This document shows positions 19,346 to 25,635 of a stretch of 33,080 nt of DNA, in pieces (the first letter of the stretch is position 1; each line of letters starts with the position of its first letter). Under the pieces are notes generated by a model, which worked only from the letters and a program-made list of their open reading frames with translations, was not told the origin of the DNA and made no database searches. Source of the DNA: a virus; the IMG/VR virus record IMGVR_UViG_3300025674_000011, positions 1 through 33,080 of that record; one strand, written 5' to 3'. A program made the position numbers and the translations under genes.

Positions 19346-20866
19346 TTACATTCTTGCCCATAAACCTTGACGTCTAGCCTGTTTAGGTCTGCGATTAAAT
19401 ACATCATACTCTACTCTAGCATTAAATGTATCTATTTTTTTTCCCATACCTAATACTTGCCTTCCCTCACCTGCACCCAACATAAGATACTGCATAGCAT
19501 CATGTATATGTGAGTACCTGTCTTTGAGAGGTTTATCTTCATATCGTTCTCCTGACACCTGCAATCGGCGATATTGATAACCACCCTCAAACCCTTTTAC
19601 CAATTCTTTACACCTAAAGTCAATTAAAATTCCTGATAAGCCATCTACCATCCTATTCAATACCGAAGAAACCGACTCTATTCTTAGTGCAACATCATTA
19701 CTATTCGTAGGTCTAGCAGTTAATCCTGCACCCCTTAATATCTGAAAAGGTGTGGATTCATCTGTCTGTGATCTGAAGTCACCTGCAGGATCACCAAAAA
19801 TATTTACCTCAAGGTTGTTATATCTTGTAGCTATCTCTGCCCTAAGTAGTTCAGCAAATCTTACAATGCCCATGTCAAATGCCACAATCTCCTGTAAGAT
19901 TAACCATCTACCTCGAACCTTTTGCCCAAAAACAGCAGCAGGTGTAAGACCAAAGTCAAGACCAATATACAACGGAACTCCATCAGCTACGGGTATTTCT
20001 TCTTTAGCAACGTGAGTATCTCTTACAAACATATTATAAACAGGCTTACCATCTTGAATAGAACCCAATCTATTCATAACATAAACATCTATCCAACTCT
20101 TAGTCTTACCTTGAACCAAGTTAGGATAATATGATTCTAAAATATTTCTTCTATTCTCTGCATCCTTGTTGGGTTTGTATCCAGTAATATTTCCATCTTC
20201 ATCTTTTTCCTCAAGCATCCCACTAGGTTGGGTAAAGAATACCCAGTTGTCAGGCTTAACTAACATCCTGCTTTCTTCCTTAGAAATATGGTCAGGTACA
20301 GGAACTTCACCTGACATGATTGGCCACCAGTGATCTTCTTCAGGACTATTCGTATCACAGATTACACCTGACCAAGTAGCACCACCCTCCCTCATTGAGG
20401 GGTATCGACCAACCCTCATAGTAGTAGCATCAATAATTGACTTGGGTATCTCTCTTGCTTCATTCACCCATACTCCTGTCAATTCAAGGGAGAGAAGTTT
20501 CTTGACATCTTCTGGCCGATCTAAAGCAAGAAAGATTACTTCCATATCAAGATCAGCCTGTGTAATATGATGAGTGTAAGGAACAGACCATTGGAACTTA
20601 CCCCAATCTTCCTCTGGAAACCAATCAAGCCAAGTCTTAATAGTTGTTGTTCTAAGTTGTGGATTCGTGTTTCTAATTATCGCCCAACGACTTTTACGTT
20701 TGCCATTCTCAGATTTTTTTTGCATTAAGGCACGTCTAAAAATTTCTATACAACATCCAACAGACTTACCACTTCCTACTGGGCCACGTATCCCACGAAA
20801 GAAAGTGTCATCTTTCATAAATGCCTTGAGAACTTCACCATCAGGTTTGTATTTAAACGTTATCAA
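19346..20866 (-). CDS. terL: Terminase large subunit (TTG start)
   Basis: 506 residues. Walker A is GPVGSGKS at residues 28-35. A Walker B-like strand GVWVNEARE is at 131-139, with Asn rather than Asp before the Glu. The nuclease half shows IGLDFG (D304), IFGDPAGD (D359) and YSHIHDAMQY (D456), the expected metal-binding acids. It pumps DNA into the prohead and cuts it. The frame opens after a stop at 20882, and the only start giving the conserved N-terminus is TTG at 20866; an ATG at residue 17 would still keep Walker A. It overlaps the upstream gene by 14 nt. Lies after the small terminase cluster and before the portal. Confidence 0.95.
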   Translation of the reverse strand: MITFKYKPDGEVLKAFMKDDTFFRGIRGPVGSGKSVGCCIEIFRRALMQKKSENGKRKSRWAIIRNTNPQLRTTTIKTWLDWFPEEDWGKFQWSVPYTHHITQADLDMEVIFLALDRPEDVKKLLSLELTGVWVNEAREIPKSIIDATTMRVGRYPSMREGGATWSGVICDTNSPEEDHWWPIMSGEVPVPDHISKEESRMLVKPDNWVFFTQPSGMLEEKDEDGNITGYKPNKDAENRRNILESYYPNLVQGKTKSWIDVYVMNRLGSIQDGKPVYNMFVRDTHVAKEEIPVADGVPLYIGLDFGLTPAAVFGQKVRGRWLILQEIVAFDMGIVRFAELLRAEIATRYNNLEVNIFGDPAGDFRSQTDESTPFQILRGAGLTARPTNSNDVALRIESVSSVLNRMVDGLSGILIDFRCKELVKGFEGGYQYRRLQVSGERYEDKPLKDRYSHIHDAMQYLMLGAGEGRQVLGMGKKIDTFNARVEYDVFNRRPKQARRQGLWARM

Positions 20867-21047
20867 TGTTTGTGTTAACCCCTATTCTTAACAACGTATC
20901 TACTGTCTCAGGCCCAATAACAGCTATAACTTTATCAGCTTCCCTATCAGTACAAAATTGTTCAGGGTGATGTTTCAGGTGGACTCTCTTTACCACCTCA
21001 CGAAGTATTCTTCTTTCTTCTATCTTTAATGTATGGAGAAAACTCAT
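20853..21047 (-). CDS. Small unknown protein upstream of large terminase
   Basis: 64 residues with a helical, charged start (KIEERRILREVVKRVHLKHH) and a compact end (ADKVIAVIGPETVDTLLRIG). I recall similar IGP(D/E)TVxxLIRIGV proteins just ahead of terminase genes in marine podoviruses, but know no function. Its end overlaps the terminase start by 14 nt, consistent with translational coupling of the TTG-started terminase. A packaging role is only a guess from position. Confidence 0.65.
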   Translation of the reverse strand: MSFLHTLKIEERRILREVVKRVHLKHHPEQFCTDREADKVIAVIGPETVDTLLRIGVNTNIDNV

Positions 21048-21056
21048 TCTGTTATC

Positions 21057-21317
21057 CTATGAATAAGATCTATAGCTTTTCGTTTTTGCTGCAATCTTTT
21101 TAGGCTGTTTAGATACTTGTCTACCTGCTCTAATCGCTTTTCGTTTAGCAGCCGAAGAGGCTGCGTATTCACTGGCACTAAGAGCCTTAATTGCTTTCTC
21201 AGGTAAATAACGTTCACCAGTTGCTTTTGGCCCTTGTGTACTAGGTTTGCCTGACTTAGTTCTCCACTTCTGTCTAGTCCATGCACGTAACGATCTCTGT
21301 GATTTTGCTAGTGCCAT
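21057..21317 (-). CDS. Basic DUF5872-like protein
   Basis: 86 residues, rich in Lys/Arg. The stretches SLRAWTRQKWRTKSGKPSTQ and RYLPEKAIKALSASEYAASS, then RKAIRAGRQVSKQPKKIAAK are a pattern I recall as DUF5872, common in marine phages and found beside small basic proteins. The function is unknown; the charge suggests nucleic-acid binding. The ATG overlaps the previous stop by one base (TAATG at 21317). Confidence 0.8.
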   Translation of the reverse strand: MALAKSQRSLRAWTRQKWRTKSGKPSTQGPKATGERYLPEKAIKALSASEYAASSAAKRKAIRAGRQVSKQPKKIAAKTKSYRSYS

Positions 21318-21481
21318 TACCTATAACCACCACCCTTTGACTTATATTGCTTTGCCAACATCTGTGCCTTTCTTGCACTCCATTGACCTGACTTACCACC
21401 CTTGTCACTCGCTTTGATCCTATTAAACAAAGCCTTTCTCATAGCAGGTTTGGTATAGTTTCCTGCAGCATTAACAGCCAT
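21317..21481 (-). CDS. 54-aa basic protein
   Basis: Reads MAVNAAGNYTKPAMRKALFN, then RIKASDKGGKSGQWSARKAQ and MLAKQYKSKGGGYR. The KP.(L/M)RK..F..IK...KGG..GQWSARKAQ pattern recurs in phages beside DUF5872-like genes, so I take this as a real gene despite its length. It starts directly after the preceding stop (TAAATG at 21484-21479) and overlaps the next start by one base. Strongly basic; a DNA- or RNA-binding role is possible but unproven. Confidence 0.8.
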   Translation of the reverse strand: MAVNAAGNYTKPAMRKALFNRIKASDKGGKSGQWSARKAQMLAKQYKSKGGGYR

Positions 21482-21586
21482 TTACTTTTTCTTACCCTTA
21501 ATAATTTTTTTAGGCATCATCTTTGGAGTGGCTTTCTTTGGTGGTCTACCTCTAGTCTTCCCATAAGTTCCTTTACCCATTGGCAT
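21482..21586 (-). CDS. 34-aa Lys-rich protein
   Basis: Begins MPMGKGTYGKTRGRPPKKAT and ends in a poly-basic tail. The start is set by a strong ribosome site (AAGGAG, 8 nt before ATG at 21586). A longer frame upstream is out of register with any ribosome site and overlaps the neighbouring DUF6321-like gene. MPMGKGTYG.xxGRPPKK is a recurrent short phage protein with an AT-hook-like GRPPKK motif. The function is unknown. Confidence 0.75.
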   Translation of the reverse strand: MPMGKGTYGKTRGRPPKKATPKMMPKKIIKGKKK

Positions 21587-21620
21587 AGTCGTCTCCTTTT
21601 CTAGTTTAATAAACTCATAC

Positions 21621-21917
21621 TTATTTCTTTGCCTTATTACGTTTACTAATTGCTCTAGCTTTGGCACGAGCATCTGCTTTACTACTCGCACCCCATGCAC
21701 GAAGCGATAATAATAATCTTGTAGGTTTTCCTTTAGCATCCCTCTCTGGCCCTCTCATCCCTGCCATCCGAGCCAAAAAAGAAGCTCGTCTTGGATTGTC
21801 ACCACTCTTAACAGGAGGCTTCAATGTACCTCCCTTATAGGAAGCACGACCCTTTGCATTTAATCCACCACTAGGATTCTTACCCTCTTTGCGTGTCCAT
21901 GCAGGTGTCTTAGCCAT
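21621..21917 (-). CDS. Basic DUF6321-like protein
   Basis: 98 residues. KTPAWTRKEGKNPSGGLNAK, then GRAS, KPPVKSGDNPRRASFLARMA and PTRLLLSLRAWGASSKADAR form a highly conserved pattern I recall as DUF6321, present in many marine and freshwater phages. The protein is strongly basic, with no membrane segment. A good ribosome site (AGGAAGATAGGC) precedes the ATG. It lies in the cluster of small basic proteins between the two terminase subunits; the function is unknown. Confidence 0.85.
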   Translation of the reverse strand: MAKTPAWTRKEGKNPSGGLNAKGRASYKGGTLKPPVKSGDNPRRASFLARMAGMRGPERDAKGKPTRLLLSLRAWGASSKADARAKARAISKRNKAKK

Positions 21918-21919
21918 GC

Positions 21920-22021
21920 CTATCTTCCTTGTTTGCTATGTAGTCCTTTACAGTATTTCCCATAAAAGTAATTACCAATCTTATTAAAGAATGTAAACAA
22001 TTTAAAATGTATTCCAATCAT
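21920..22021 (-). CDS. Candidate 33-aa protein
   Basis: A short frame reads MIGIHFKLFTFFNKIGNYFY, then GKYCKGLHSKQGR. It has an AAAGG ribosome site 6 nt before the ATG and ends two bases before the next gene's start. The aromatic, basic pattern is like short proteins near terminase genes in related phages, but I cannot name a family. It fills most of the gap between small terminase and the DUF6321-like gene. Confidence 0.5.
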   Translation of the reverse strand: MIGIHFKLFTFFNKIGNYFYGKYCKGLHSKQGR

Positions 22022-22138
22022 AACGTACCTTTTTGAACTATAATGTTTGAGTAAGACGTGTTGTAGTAGCACACGCACATATTTTTACCCCCACCCCTAC
22101 ACTATTACCATCTGCATATATCCCTGTAGCTCTACCAT

Positions 22139-22510
22139 CTATGTTAAGTCTATACTTACTGAGATATCACCACTGACTAAGTGCATGGCTCTATCTACTG
22201 GTTTATATCCTGCTCGATCCAGTATATCCTTACTTGCTTCTAGCTGTACGTACTCACTCTTAGCACTACTAGCTAGGTCTAATACCTTCCTAGAAGCTAT
22301 CGTAGCATTCAATCCTATACTCTCTCTAATCCTTTGTTGCATATACTCTTGGACATGAGGCAATCGCAAAGTCTTACTGGCTGTCACTCTTCCTGATTCG
22401 CCATCAGCATATCCTGCTTCTTTGCTTGCTTTAACTACACTACATCCTGTTGCTACAATCGTATCAACTAAGACCATCTGTTTTTTGGTTAACTTTCTTT
22501 GTGTAAGCAT
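22139..22510 (-). CDS. terS: Terminase small subunit
   Basis: 123 residues from ATG at 22510; a GTG two codons upstream is also in frame but leaves less room for the ribosome site (AAGGGGG, 5-6 nt before the ATG). The sequence LTKKQMVLVDTIVATGCSVV, KASKEAGYADGESGRVTASK, LRLPHVQEYM is the classic small-terminase helix-turn-helix pattern: many Pfam small terminases share AxxAGY...(A/S)..L..P.V..(Y/A)(I/M). It recognises the packaging site and recruits the large subunit. It ends at VSIDLT; an open −1 frame continues for over 30 codons (see findings). It is first in the leftward late unit. Confidence 0.92.
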   Translation of the reverse strand: MLTQRKLTKKQMVLVDTIVATGCSVVKASKEAGYADGESGRVTASKTLRLPHVQEYMQQRIRESIGLNATIASRKVLDLASSAKSEYVQLEASKDILDRAGYKPVDRAMHLVSGDISVSIDLT

Positions 22511-22530
22511 AAACACCCCCTTACCCCCTC

Positions 22531-22560
22531 TTTATGGAACAACTGAATATCACTTGTCAA
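22531..22560 (-). promoter_or_regulatory. Candidate sigma70-type promoter for late leftward unit
   Basis: On the minus strand TTGACA (22560-22555) is followed after 18 nt by CATAAA (22536-22531). The −35 is a perfect consensus and the −10 matches 4 of 6. Transcription would begin near 22524, leaving a leader of about 14 nt with the G-rich ribosome site of the small terminase. With no phage RNA polymerase in the genome, a host-type promoter is expected here. Confidence 0.55.
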
Positions 22561-22671
22561 GGGCTTTTATAACCTACTGTTTATAAAGGATTTATCGTGG
22601 TGGTTTCCATCATGCGTGTGCCATACCTAGTCGGAATTGCAAGAGTTCCCCTACAACCTAAGGCATCAGTC

Positions 22672-22856
22672 TCTGAGTCGCTAAGAGTGCGACTCAGATA
22701 CTGTGCAACGGATAGTAGCCCAACCTCTTCCCCTCATGCAATTCCTTTGTATGCATGGCAGTTTAATTCTTATAAAGACATGAATAACGTAGAATCGGTG
22801 AGCAATGGGATTGACCCATTCACACCGATCAAAAGATCTGAAGATCGCCCAGATCT
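22672..22856. other. Cluster of perfect hairpins
   Basis: Four inverted repeats lie close together: TCTGAGTCG with CGACTCAGA (22672-22680/22690-22698, 9 bp); CATGCA with TGCATG (22735-22740/22752-22757); ATCGGTG with CACCGAT (22794-22800/22823-22829), enclosing AATGGG with CCCATT; and AGATCTG with CAGATCT (22834-22840/22850-22856). They could be RNA helices or binding sites for dimeric regulators such as the XRE-like protein encoded at 26502-26732. Confidence 0.55.
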
Positions 22857-22919
22857 CTTGACTCTTCATGCGACAATATCCCTCTCTACGCACACTCCCT
22901 TTACTCTGCGAGGCACACG

Positions 22920-22948
22920 TTGGGAAAGCATGCTCCTGATATTATACC
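22920..22948 (+). promoter_or_regulatory. Candidate early rightward promoter
   Basis: TTGGGA (22920-22925), a 17-nt spacer, and TATACC (22943-22948), each matching 4 of 6 consensus bases. Transcription would begin near 22955 and cross the structured leader before the first early gene at 23126. This is a moderate match only; no better pair was seen between here and 23126. Confidence 0.35.
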
Positions 22949-22960
22949 ATACCACTAAAG

Positions 22961-23088
22961 GGGGTCGCTTCACCCCGTTTCGATAATCATGTTGTGATGG
23001 ATATTTGTTTCGCTCCATCAGCTTCGCTGATTAAACCCCTTGAGTGGCATGGACGAGTAAGGGTGTAGCTTTCCCAAAGTGTTTGGGA
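22961..23088 (+). promoter_or_regulatory. Structured early leader with competing hairpins
   Basis: GGGGT/ACCCC (22961-22965/22972-22976), TGATGGA/TCCATCA (22995-23001/23014-23020), ATCAGC/GCTGAT (23017-23022/23026-23031), CCCTT/AAGGG (23037-23041/23059-23063) and TCCCAAA/TTTGGGA (23072-23078/23082-23088). The second and third helices share bases 23017-23020 and cannot form together, as in an attenuator. The early ribosome site (AGGAG) follows at about 23112. Confidence 0.5.
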
Positions 23089-23125
23089 TTGAAACTTAAA
23101 CATATCTAACATAGGAGATAATGAT

Positions 23126-23692
23126 ATGACAAAAACTAAACTAAATACATTTAATGATATTTCAACAATCATACTAAACGAAATACCTGATTCATTATTC
23201 AATGACGTCAATAACTACCTTATCGACAGACCAATGAATGCTGATGGTACTAAACGTCAATCAACTGAACAAGGTGAGAGAATGGAAAATCCAAAATACA
23301 ATCTCGACTTGTTCTTAATGATTGGTGGCATTACAGTATCATGTGCTTATTCTCTTAAATCTGCCAAAGATTACTTGGATAAGACACAGTATACATACAA
23401 TCAAGATGTCGAAAGATTCAGCCAAGACGAGGTACGTGGTTCATATGTTGAGATTGCTTACATGGTAGCTCAAGATAAATACGAGATCTGTAAGAAAATG
23501 TATGACCAATTTGCGAACTTGTTTGAATCAGTCATGGGGTATGGTTGGGCGACCGAAAATGGTAAGGTACAACCTAACTATGGTATAGATTGGTTTCAAA
23601 ATAAGAAACAATACAAACTAGCCAAACAACCAATGCCTACTGTTACTACAAAGAAAGTAACTGCAAAAGACAGAGCACTTGGTGTAGCCTAA
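23126..23692 (+). CDS. Unknown early protein, 188 aa
   Basis: First gene of the rightward unit, with ribosome site AGGAG 8 nt before the ATG. The protein is soluble and mixed alpha, with no catalytic motif I recognise. The middle carries YNLDLFLMIGGITVSCAYSL and KSAKDYLDKTQYTYNQDVER; the C-terminus is basic (KKVTAKDRALGVA). First early genes of phages often alter host functions, but nothing in the sequence shows which one. A 7-bp hairpin lies just after its stop. Confidence 0.8.
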   Translation: MTKTKLNTFNDISTIILNEIPDSLFNDVNNYLIDRPMNADGTKRQSTEQGERMENPKYNLDLFLMIGGITVSCAYSLKSAKDYLDKTQYTYNQDVERFSQDEVRGSYVEIAYMVAQDKYEICKKMYDQFANLFESVMGYGWATENGKVQPNYGIDWFQNKKQYKLAKQPMPTVTTKKVTAKDRALGVA

Positions 23693-23701
23693 ACAACAAT
23701 C

Positions 23702-23728
23702 GAGGTAGGGGTTTTATACTTCTACCTC
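23702..23728 (+). promoter_or_regulatory. Intercistronic hairpin
   Basis: GAGGTAG (23702-23708) pairs with CTACCTC (23722-23728), 7 bp around a 13-nt loop. No U-run follows, so it is unlikely to terminate. It separates the first two early genes and could stabilise or process the mRNA. The 5' arm contains GAGG, and the arm CTACCTC could mask a ribosome site elsewhere; this is speculative. Confidence 0.5.
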
Positions 23729-23747
23729 ATAACATAGGAAAGAGATT

Positions 23748-24011
23748 ATGAAATATATAGAACGATTAAACAATGGTGACATAGATAATATGAAGTATAA
23801 ACATTATGGTAAACTTCATAAACACTGTAAATCTACACGTGATTATTGGAGTGAGAATATGTCAAGAGCTATATATCTTTGGAATAAACGTGGTGTAATG
23901 AGAATGTACAAAGACTACAGAAGAACATATGACCTATCTACATCAGCCATGTTAGTAAGAGAATTTGCATGGGATATGTGGGTAAAATCTAAACTGAGGA
24001 GTAGGGCTTAG
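23748..24011 (+). CDS. Unknown early protein, 87 aa
   Basis: Basic and aromatic (HYGKLHKHCKSTRDYWSENM, then RAIYLWNKRGVMRMYKDYRR), ending AWDMWVKSKLRSRA. No known family recognised. The start is preceded by a purine-rich ribosome site (AGGAAAGAGATT). The stop codon lies in the loop of an intrinsic terminator (24000-24036), which ends this first early block. The high Arg/Trp/Tyr content would fit binding to a host protein or nucleic acid, without direct evidence. Confidence 0.7.
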   Translation: MKYIERLNNGDIDNMKYKHYGKLHKHCKSTRDYWSENMSRAIYLWNKRGVMRMYKDYRRTYDLSTSAMLVREFAWDMWVKSKLRSRA

Positions 24012-24036
24012 GCTCTACTTTTCTTTTTATTTTTTG
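24000..24036 (+). terminator. Intrinsic terminator overlapping a stop codon
   Basis: AGTAGGGC (24000-24007) pairs with GCTCTACT (24012-24019), 8 pairs including one G-U, around the tetraloop TTAG, which contains the stop codon. A T-rich run, TTTTCTTTTTATTTTTT, follows. This is a well-formed rho-independent terminator for the first early block. Confidence 0.85.
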
Positions 24037-24107
24037 CAGACGTGAAGATTTCTCTCGCCATGCGAGGCTCGACAAATCTGCGAGTCGGGTCTCGCACACC
24101 CTGCAAA
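24033..24107 (+). ncRNA. Candidate structured RNA, three-way junction
   Basis: Closing helix TTTGCAG/CTGCAAA (24033-24039/24101-24107). Inside it, AGATTT/AAATCT (24046-24051/24074-24079) is capped by CTCGC-CAT-GCGAG (24054-24066), and it stacks directly on GCGAG-TCGGGT-CTCGC (24080-24095). All helices are perfect. CTCGC and GCGAG each occur twice, so the arms can swap partners. It follows the terminator, and its first bases overlap the T-run. Further hairpins lie downstream (GCCATC/GGTGGC 24113-24127; TCGTGG/CCACGA 24168-24186). No match to a known RNA family comes to mind. A 30-codon frame at 24060 lacks a ribosome site. Confidence 0.6.
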
Positions 24108-24167
24108 CTACAGCCATCTTTGGTGGCAACAACTGGAGGCTCGTCAACCTGAGCGTGTAATAGCTTG

Positions 24168-24186
24168 TCGTGGAAAAATACCACGA
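24168..24186 (+). promoter_or_regulatory. Hairpin before small membrane-protein genes
   Basis: TCGTGG (24168-24173) pairs with CCACGA (24181-24186) around AAAAATA. It is followed by TGGTTTTGAATTG, only a weak T-rich stretch, so termination would be partial at most. The first downstream gene starts at 24223 with its own GGAG site. Confidence 0.5.
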
Positions 24187-24222
24187 TGGTTTTGAATTGA
24201 ATTTAGAAAACGGAGAACGAAT

Positions 24223-24402
24223 ATGATTTACATTTCATGTATAATATTAGGAACAGTAGGCATATTATTATCATTGATATATGCTTATGAATGGTCAGGT
24301 GCAGACCCATATGTATTTAATTTTGTAGTCGCTTATACTATTAGCATTGCAACATTACATCATGGCTTGTACCACACAAGAAAAGTAATAAGGAGGAAAT
24401 GA
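24223..24402 (+). CDS. Small two-segment membrane protein, 59 aa
   Basis: Reads MIYISCIILGTVGILLSLIY, then AYEWSGADPY, VFNFVVAYTISIATLHHGLY and HTRKVIRRK. It has two hydrophobic segments (about residues 3-20 and 31-48) joined by a short polar loop, and a basic C-terminus expected to face the cytoplasm. Ribosome site GGAG lies 7 nt before the ATG. Its last bases carry the AGGAGG site of the next gene. The function is unknown; as an early membrane protein it could act in superinfection exclusion, but that is a guess. Confidence 0.75.
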   Translation: MIYISCIILGTVGILLSLIYAYEWSGADPYVFNFVVAYTISIATLHHGLYHTRKVIRRK

Positions 24403-24557
24403 TGAACAAGAAGTACATCAAACTACACATAGATAATGCCAGTGATACTGGCTACAGGAACAAGCACTGCATCAATATGATGCTAGAGTTTGTGTTGTCT
24501 ACTGCATTGTTTTGTATCGTAGGATACGTACTGTATGTAGTATGGCATATATTTTAA
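24402..24557 (+). CDS. Small single-segment membrane protein, 51 aa
   Basis: Begins MNKKYIKLHIDNASDTGYRN with a polar basic N-terminus; residues about 29-50 (FVLSTALFCIVGYVLYVVWH) form one membrane segment. The start at 24402 is favoured over an ATG three bases upstream because AGGAGG then has 5-nt spacing. It overlaps the previous stop by one base (TGATG). No family recognised. Confidence 0.75.
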   Translation: MNKKYIKLHIDNASDTGYRNKHCINMMLEFVLSTALFCIVGYVLYVVWHIF

Positions 24558-24578
24558 CGATTCAATATGGAGGACAAT

Positions 24579-25472
24579 ATGAATCACATGACAAAGACAG
24601 GACTAGAAAGACTAACTGCAGATCATTGGGAAGACTATGCTTTCCCAATAGAAACTGTACCGATCAAAGCTAACGTACATGATGATCCATCAGGTGACAT
24701 ACCAATACCTGATCGTGTTGCACTGATACGATCCGATACTAATGAGTATCTAGCAACACACTCATTGCAGTACAGACCAGTGTTACATCAAGATGTAGTG
24801 ATGCCTGTAATGAATATCCTTGATCGTATATCTAAGAACTATCATGTTAATGTACGTATGCATGACAATGGTGCATTGATGGTAGCCAAGTTTACTTGCA
24901 AAGATATCTTGATAGAAGATCCATCACTCAATGATTACATTGCTTATCAGATAACATTACGTAACTCATACAATGGTATGTGGTCAGTCATGATTAATGC
25001 GTATGGCTTGCGTATGTTCTGCATGAATGAATGTACTACACCTGATAAGATTGCTAACTTCAAACTCAAACACAATGGTATCTTCAACTATAACTTTGAG
25101 CATCTTGAACATTCACTTGATGTGTTTCGTAATAGTGAAGCCAAGTACAAAGCATGGCATAAGCAAAGTGTAGCAGATACTGTAGCAACTATGTTGTTTG
25201 AAAAAATATGTTACTCAGCAAGACCAACAATAGATGGTAAGCACTACAACGCAACGCAAGTATACAATCTTGAAAGACTATGGTCACAATACAAAAGCGA
25301 GATGGGTCGCACAGTATGGAGTCTGTACAATACAGTAACACACTGGGCATCACACCCAACAGAAGTATCACGACCAGAGAAGACTAAGGTTGAACGTAAC
25401 AATGCGTTCACTAAATACTTACAACACAACAACAATATATTTATTGACACACAGGAGGTAATCAATGTCTAA
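24579..25472 (+). CDS. DUF932-type protein
   Basis: 297 residues from ATG at 24579, chosen because GGAGG lies just upstream while the earlier ATG at 24567 overlaps that ribosome site. The stretch PDRVALIRSDTNEYLATHSL, then QYRPVLHQDVVMPVMNIL matches the DUF932 opening (ALVRxDTGExLGxVGxxYxPVQN). Later parts (DYIAYQITLRNSYNGMWSVM, RMFCMNECTT) fit the family's core. DUF932 proteins are widespread in phages and plasmids; the function is not established. It lies just ahead of the non-coding RNA unit and overlaps the next gene by 8 nt. Confidence 0.85.
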   Translation: MNHMTKTGLERLTADHWEDYAFPIETVPIKANVHDDPSGDIPIPDRVALIRSDTNEYLATHSLQYRPVLHQDVVMPVMNILDRISKNYHVNVRMHDNGALMVAKFTCKDILIEDPSLNDYIAYQITLRNSYNGMWSVMINAYGLRMFCMNECTTPDKIANFKLKHNGIFNYNFEHLEHSLDVFRNSEAKYKAWHKQSVADTVATMLFEKICYSARPTIDGKHYNATQVYNLERLWSQYKSEMGRTVWSLYNTVTHWASHPTEVSRPEKTKVERNNAFTKYLQHNNNIFIDTQEVINV

Positions 25473-25635
25473 TCAATATTACGAACAACTATTAGAACAA
25501 ACATATGAGAAAGTAGCTGATATGTCTGTTGATAAGTTCATGTCTATGTGTGAAGAATATAACATGGAAGTATCAATAATAGATAGTTTGGCACAAGAAC
25601 TAACATACAAACTAGTGGAGGCTAGAAGCGAATGA
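25465..25635 (+). CDS. 56-aa acidic protein
   Basis: Reads MSNQYYEQLLEQTYEKVADM, then SVDKFMSMCEEYNMEVSIID and SLAQELTYKLVEARSE. It is a helical, acidic protein with ribosome site AGGAGG 6 nt before the ATG, overlapping the end of the DUF932 gene by 8 nt and the next start as ATGA. No family recognised. The strong ribosome site and the tiling of start and stop codons are the evidence that it is real. Confidence 0.75.
   Translation: MSNQYYEQLLEQTYEKVADMSVDKFMSMCEEYNMEVSIIDSLAQELTYKLVEARSE

Larger units (their letters stand above)
22511..23125. other. Divergent control region, no confident gene
   Basis: About 615 bp between the leftward late unit and the rightward early unit. It holds a leftward promoter candidate (22531-22560), a run of hairpins (22672-22856), a rightward promoter candidate (22920-22948) and a structured early leader (22961-23088). 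Base composition appears less AT-rich than the neighbouring genes. An open frame at 22597-22986 is not supported. Confidence 0.7.

Noticed and set aside
21482-21739. 85-codon version of the Lys-rich protein, and the shifted frame at 21044-21286
   Set aside because: Both overlap better-supported genes in another frame. The internal ATG at 21586 has the strong ribosome site, and the DUF5872-like frame carries the conserved motif.
22597-22986. 129-codon plus-strand frame in the divergent control region
   Set aside because: It starts with GTG, has unusual Ser/Arg/Pro-rich composition, no recognisable motif, and coincides with several perfect hairpins and a promoter candidate. Kept only as a possible alternative.
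23081-23095. CRISPR-repeat-like GTTTGGGATTGAAAC
   Set aside because: Only one copy, no spacers and no cas genes. Half of it is the 3' arm of a local hairpin.
24060-24152. 30-codon peptide starting at ATG 24060
   Set aside because: No ribosome site, and the sequence is fully accounted for by the helices of the structured element.
22600-24200. tRNA or tmRNA gene in the hairpin-rich regions
   Set aside because: No T-arm consensus with a pairing acceptor stem could be placed. The helices do not form a cloverleaf.
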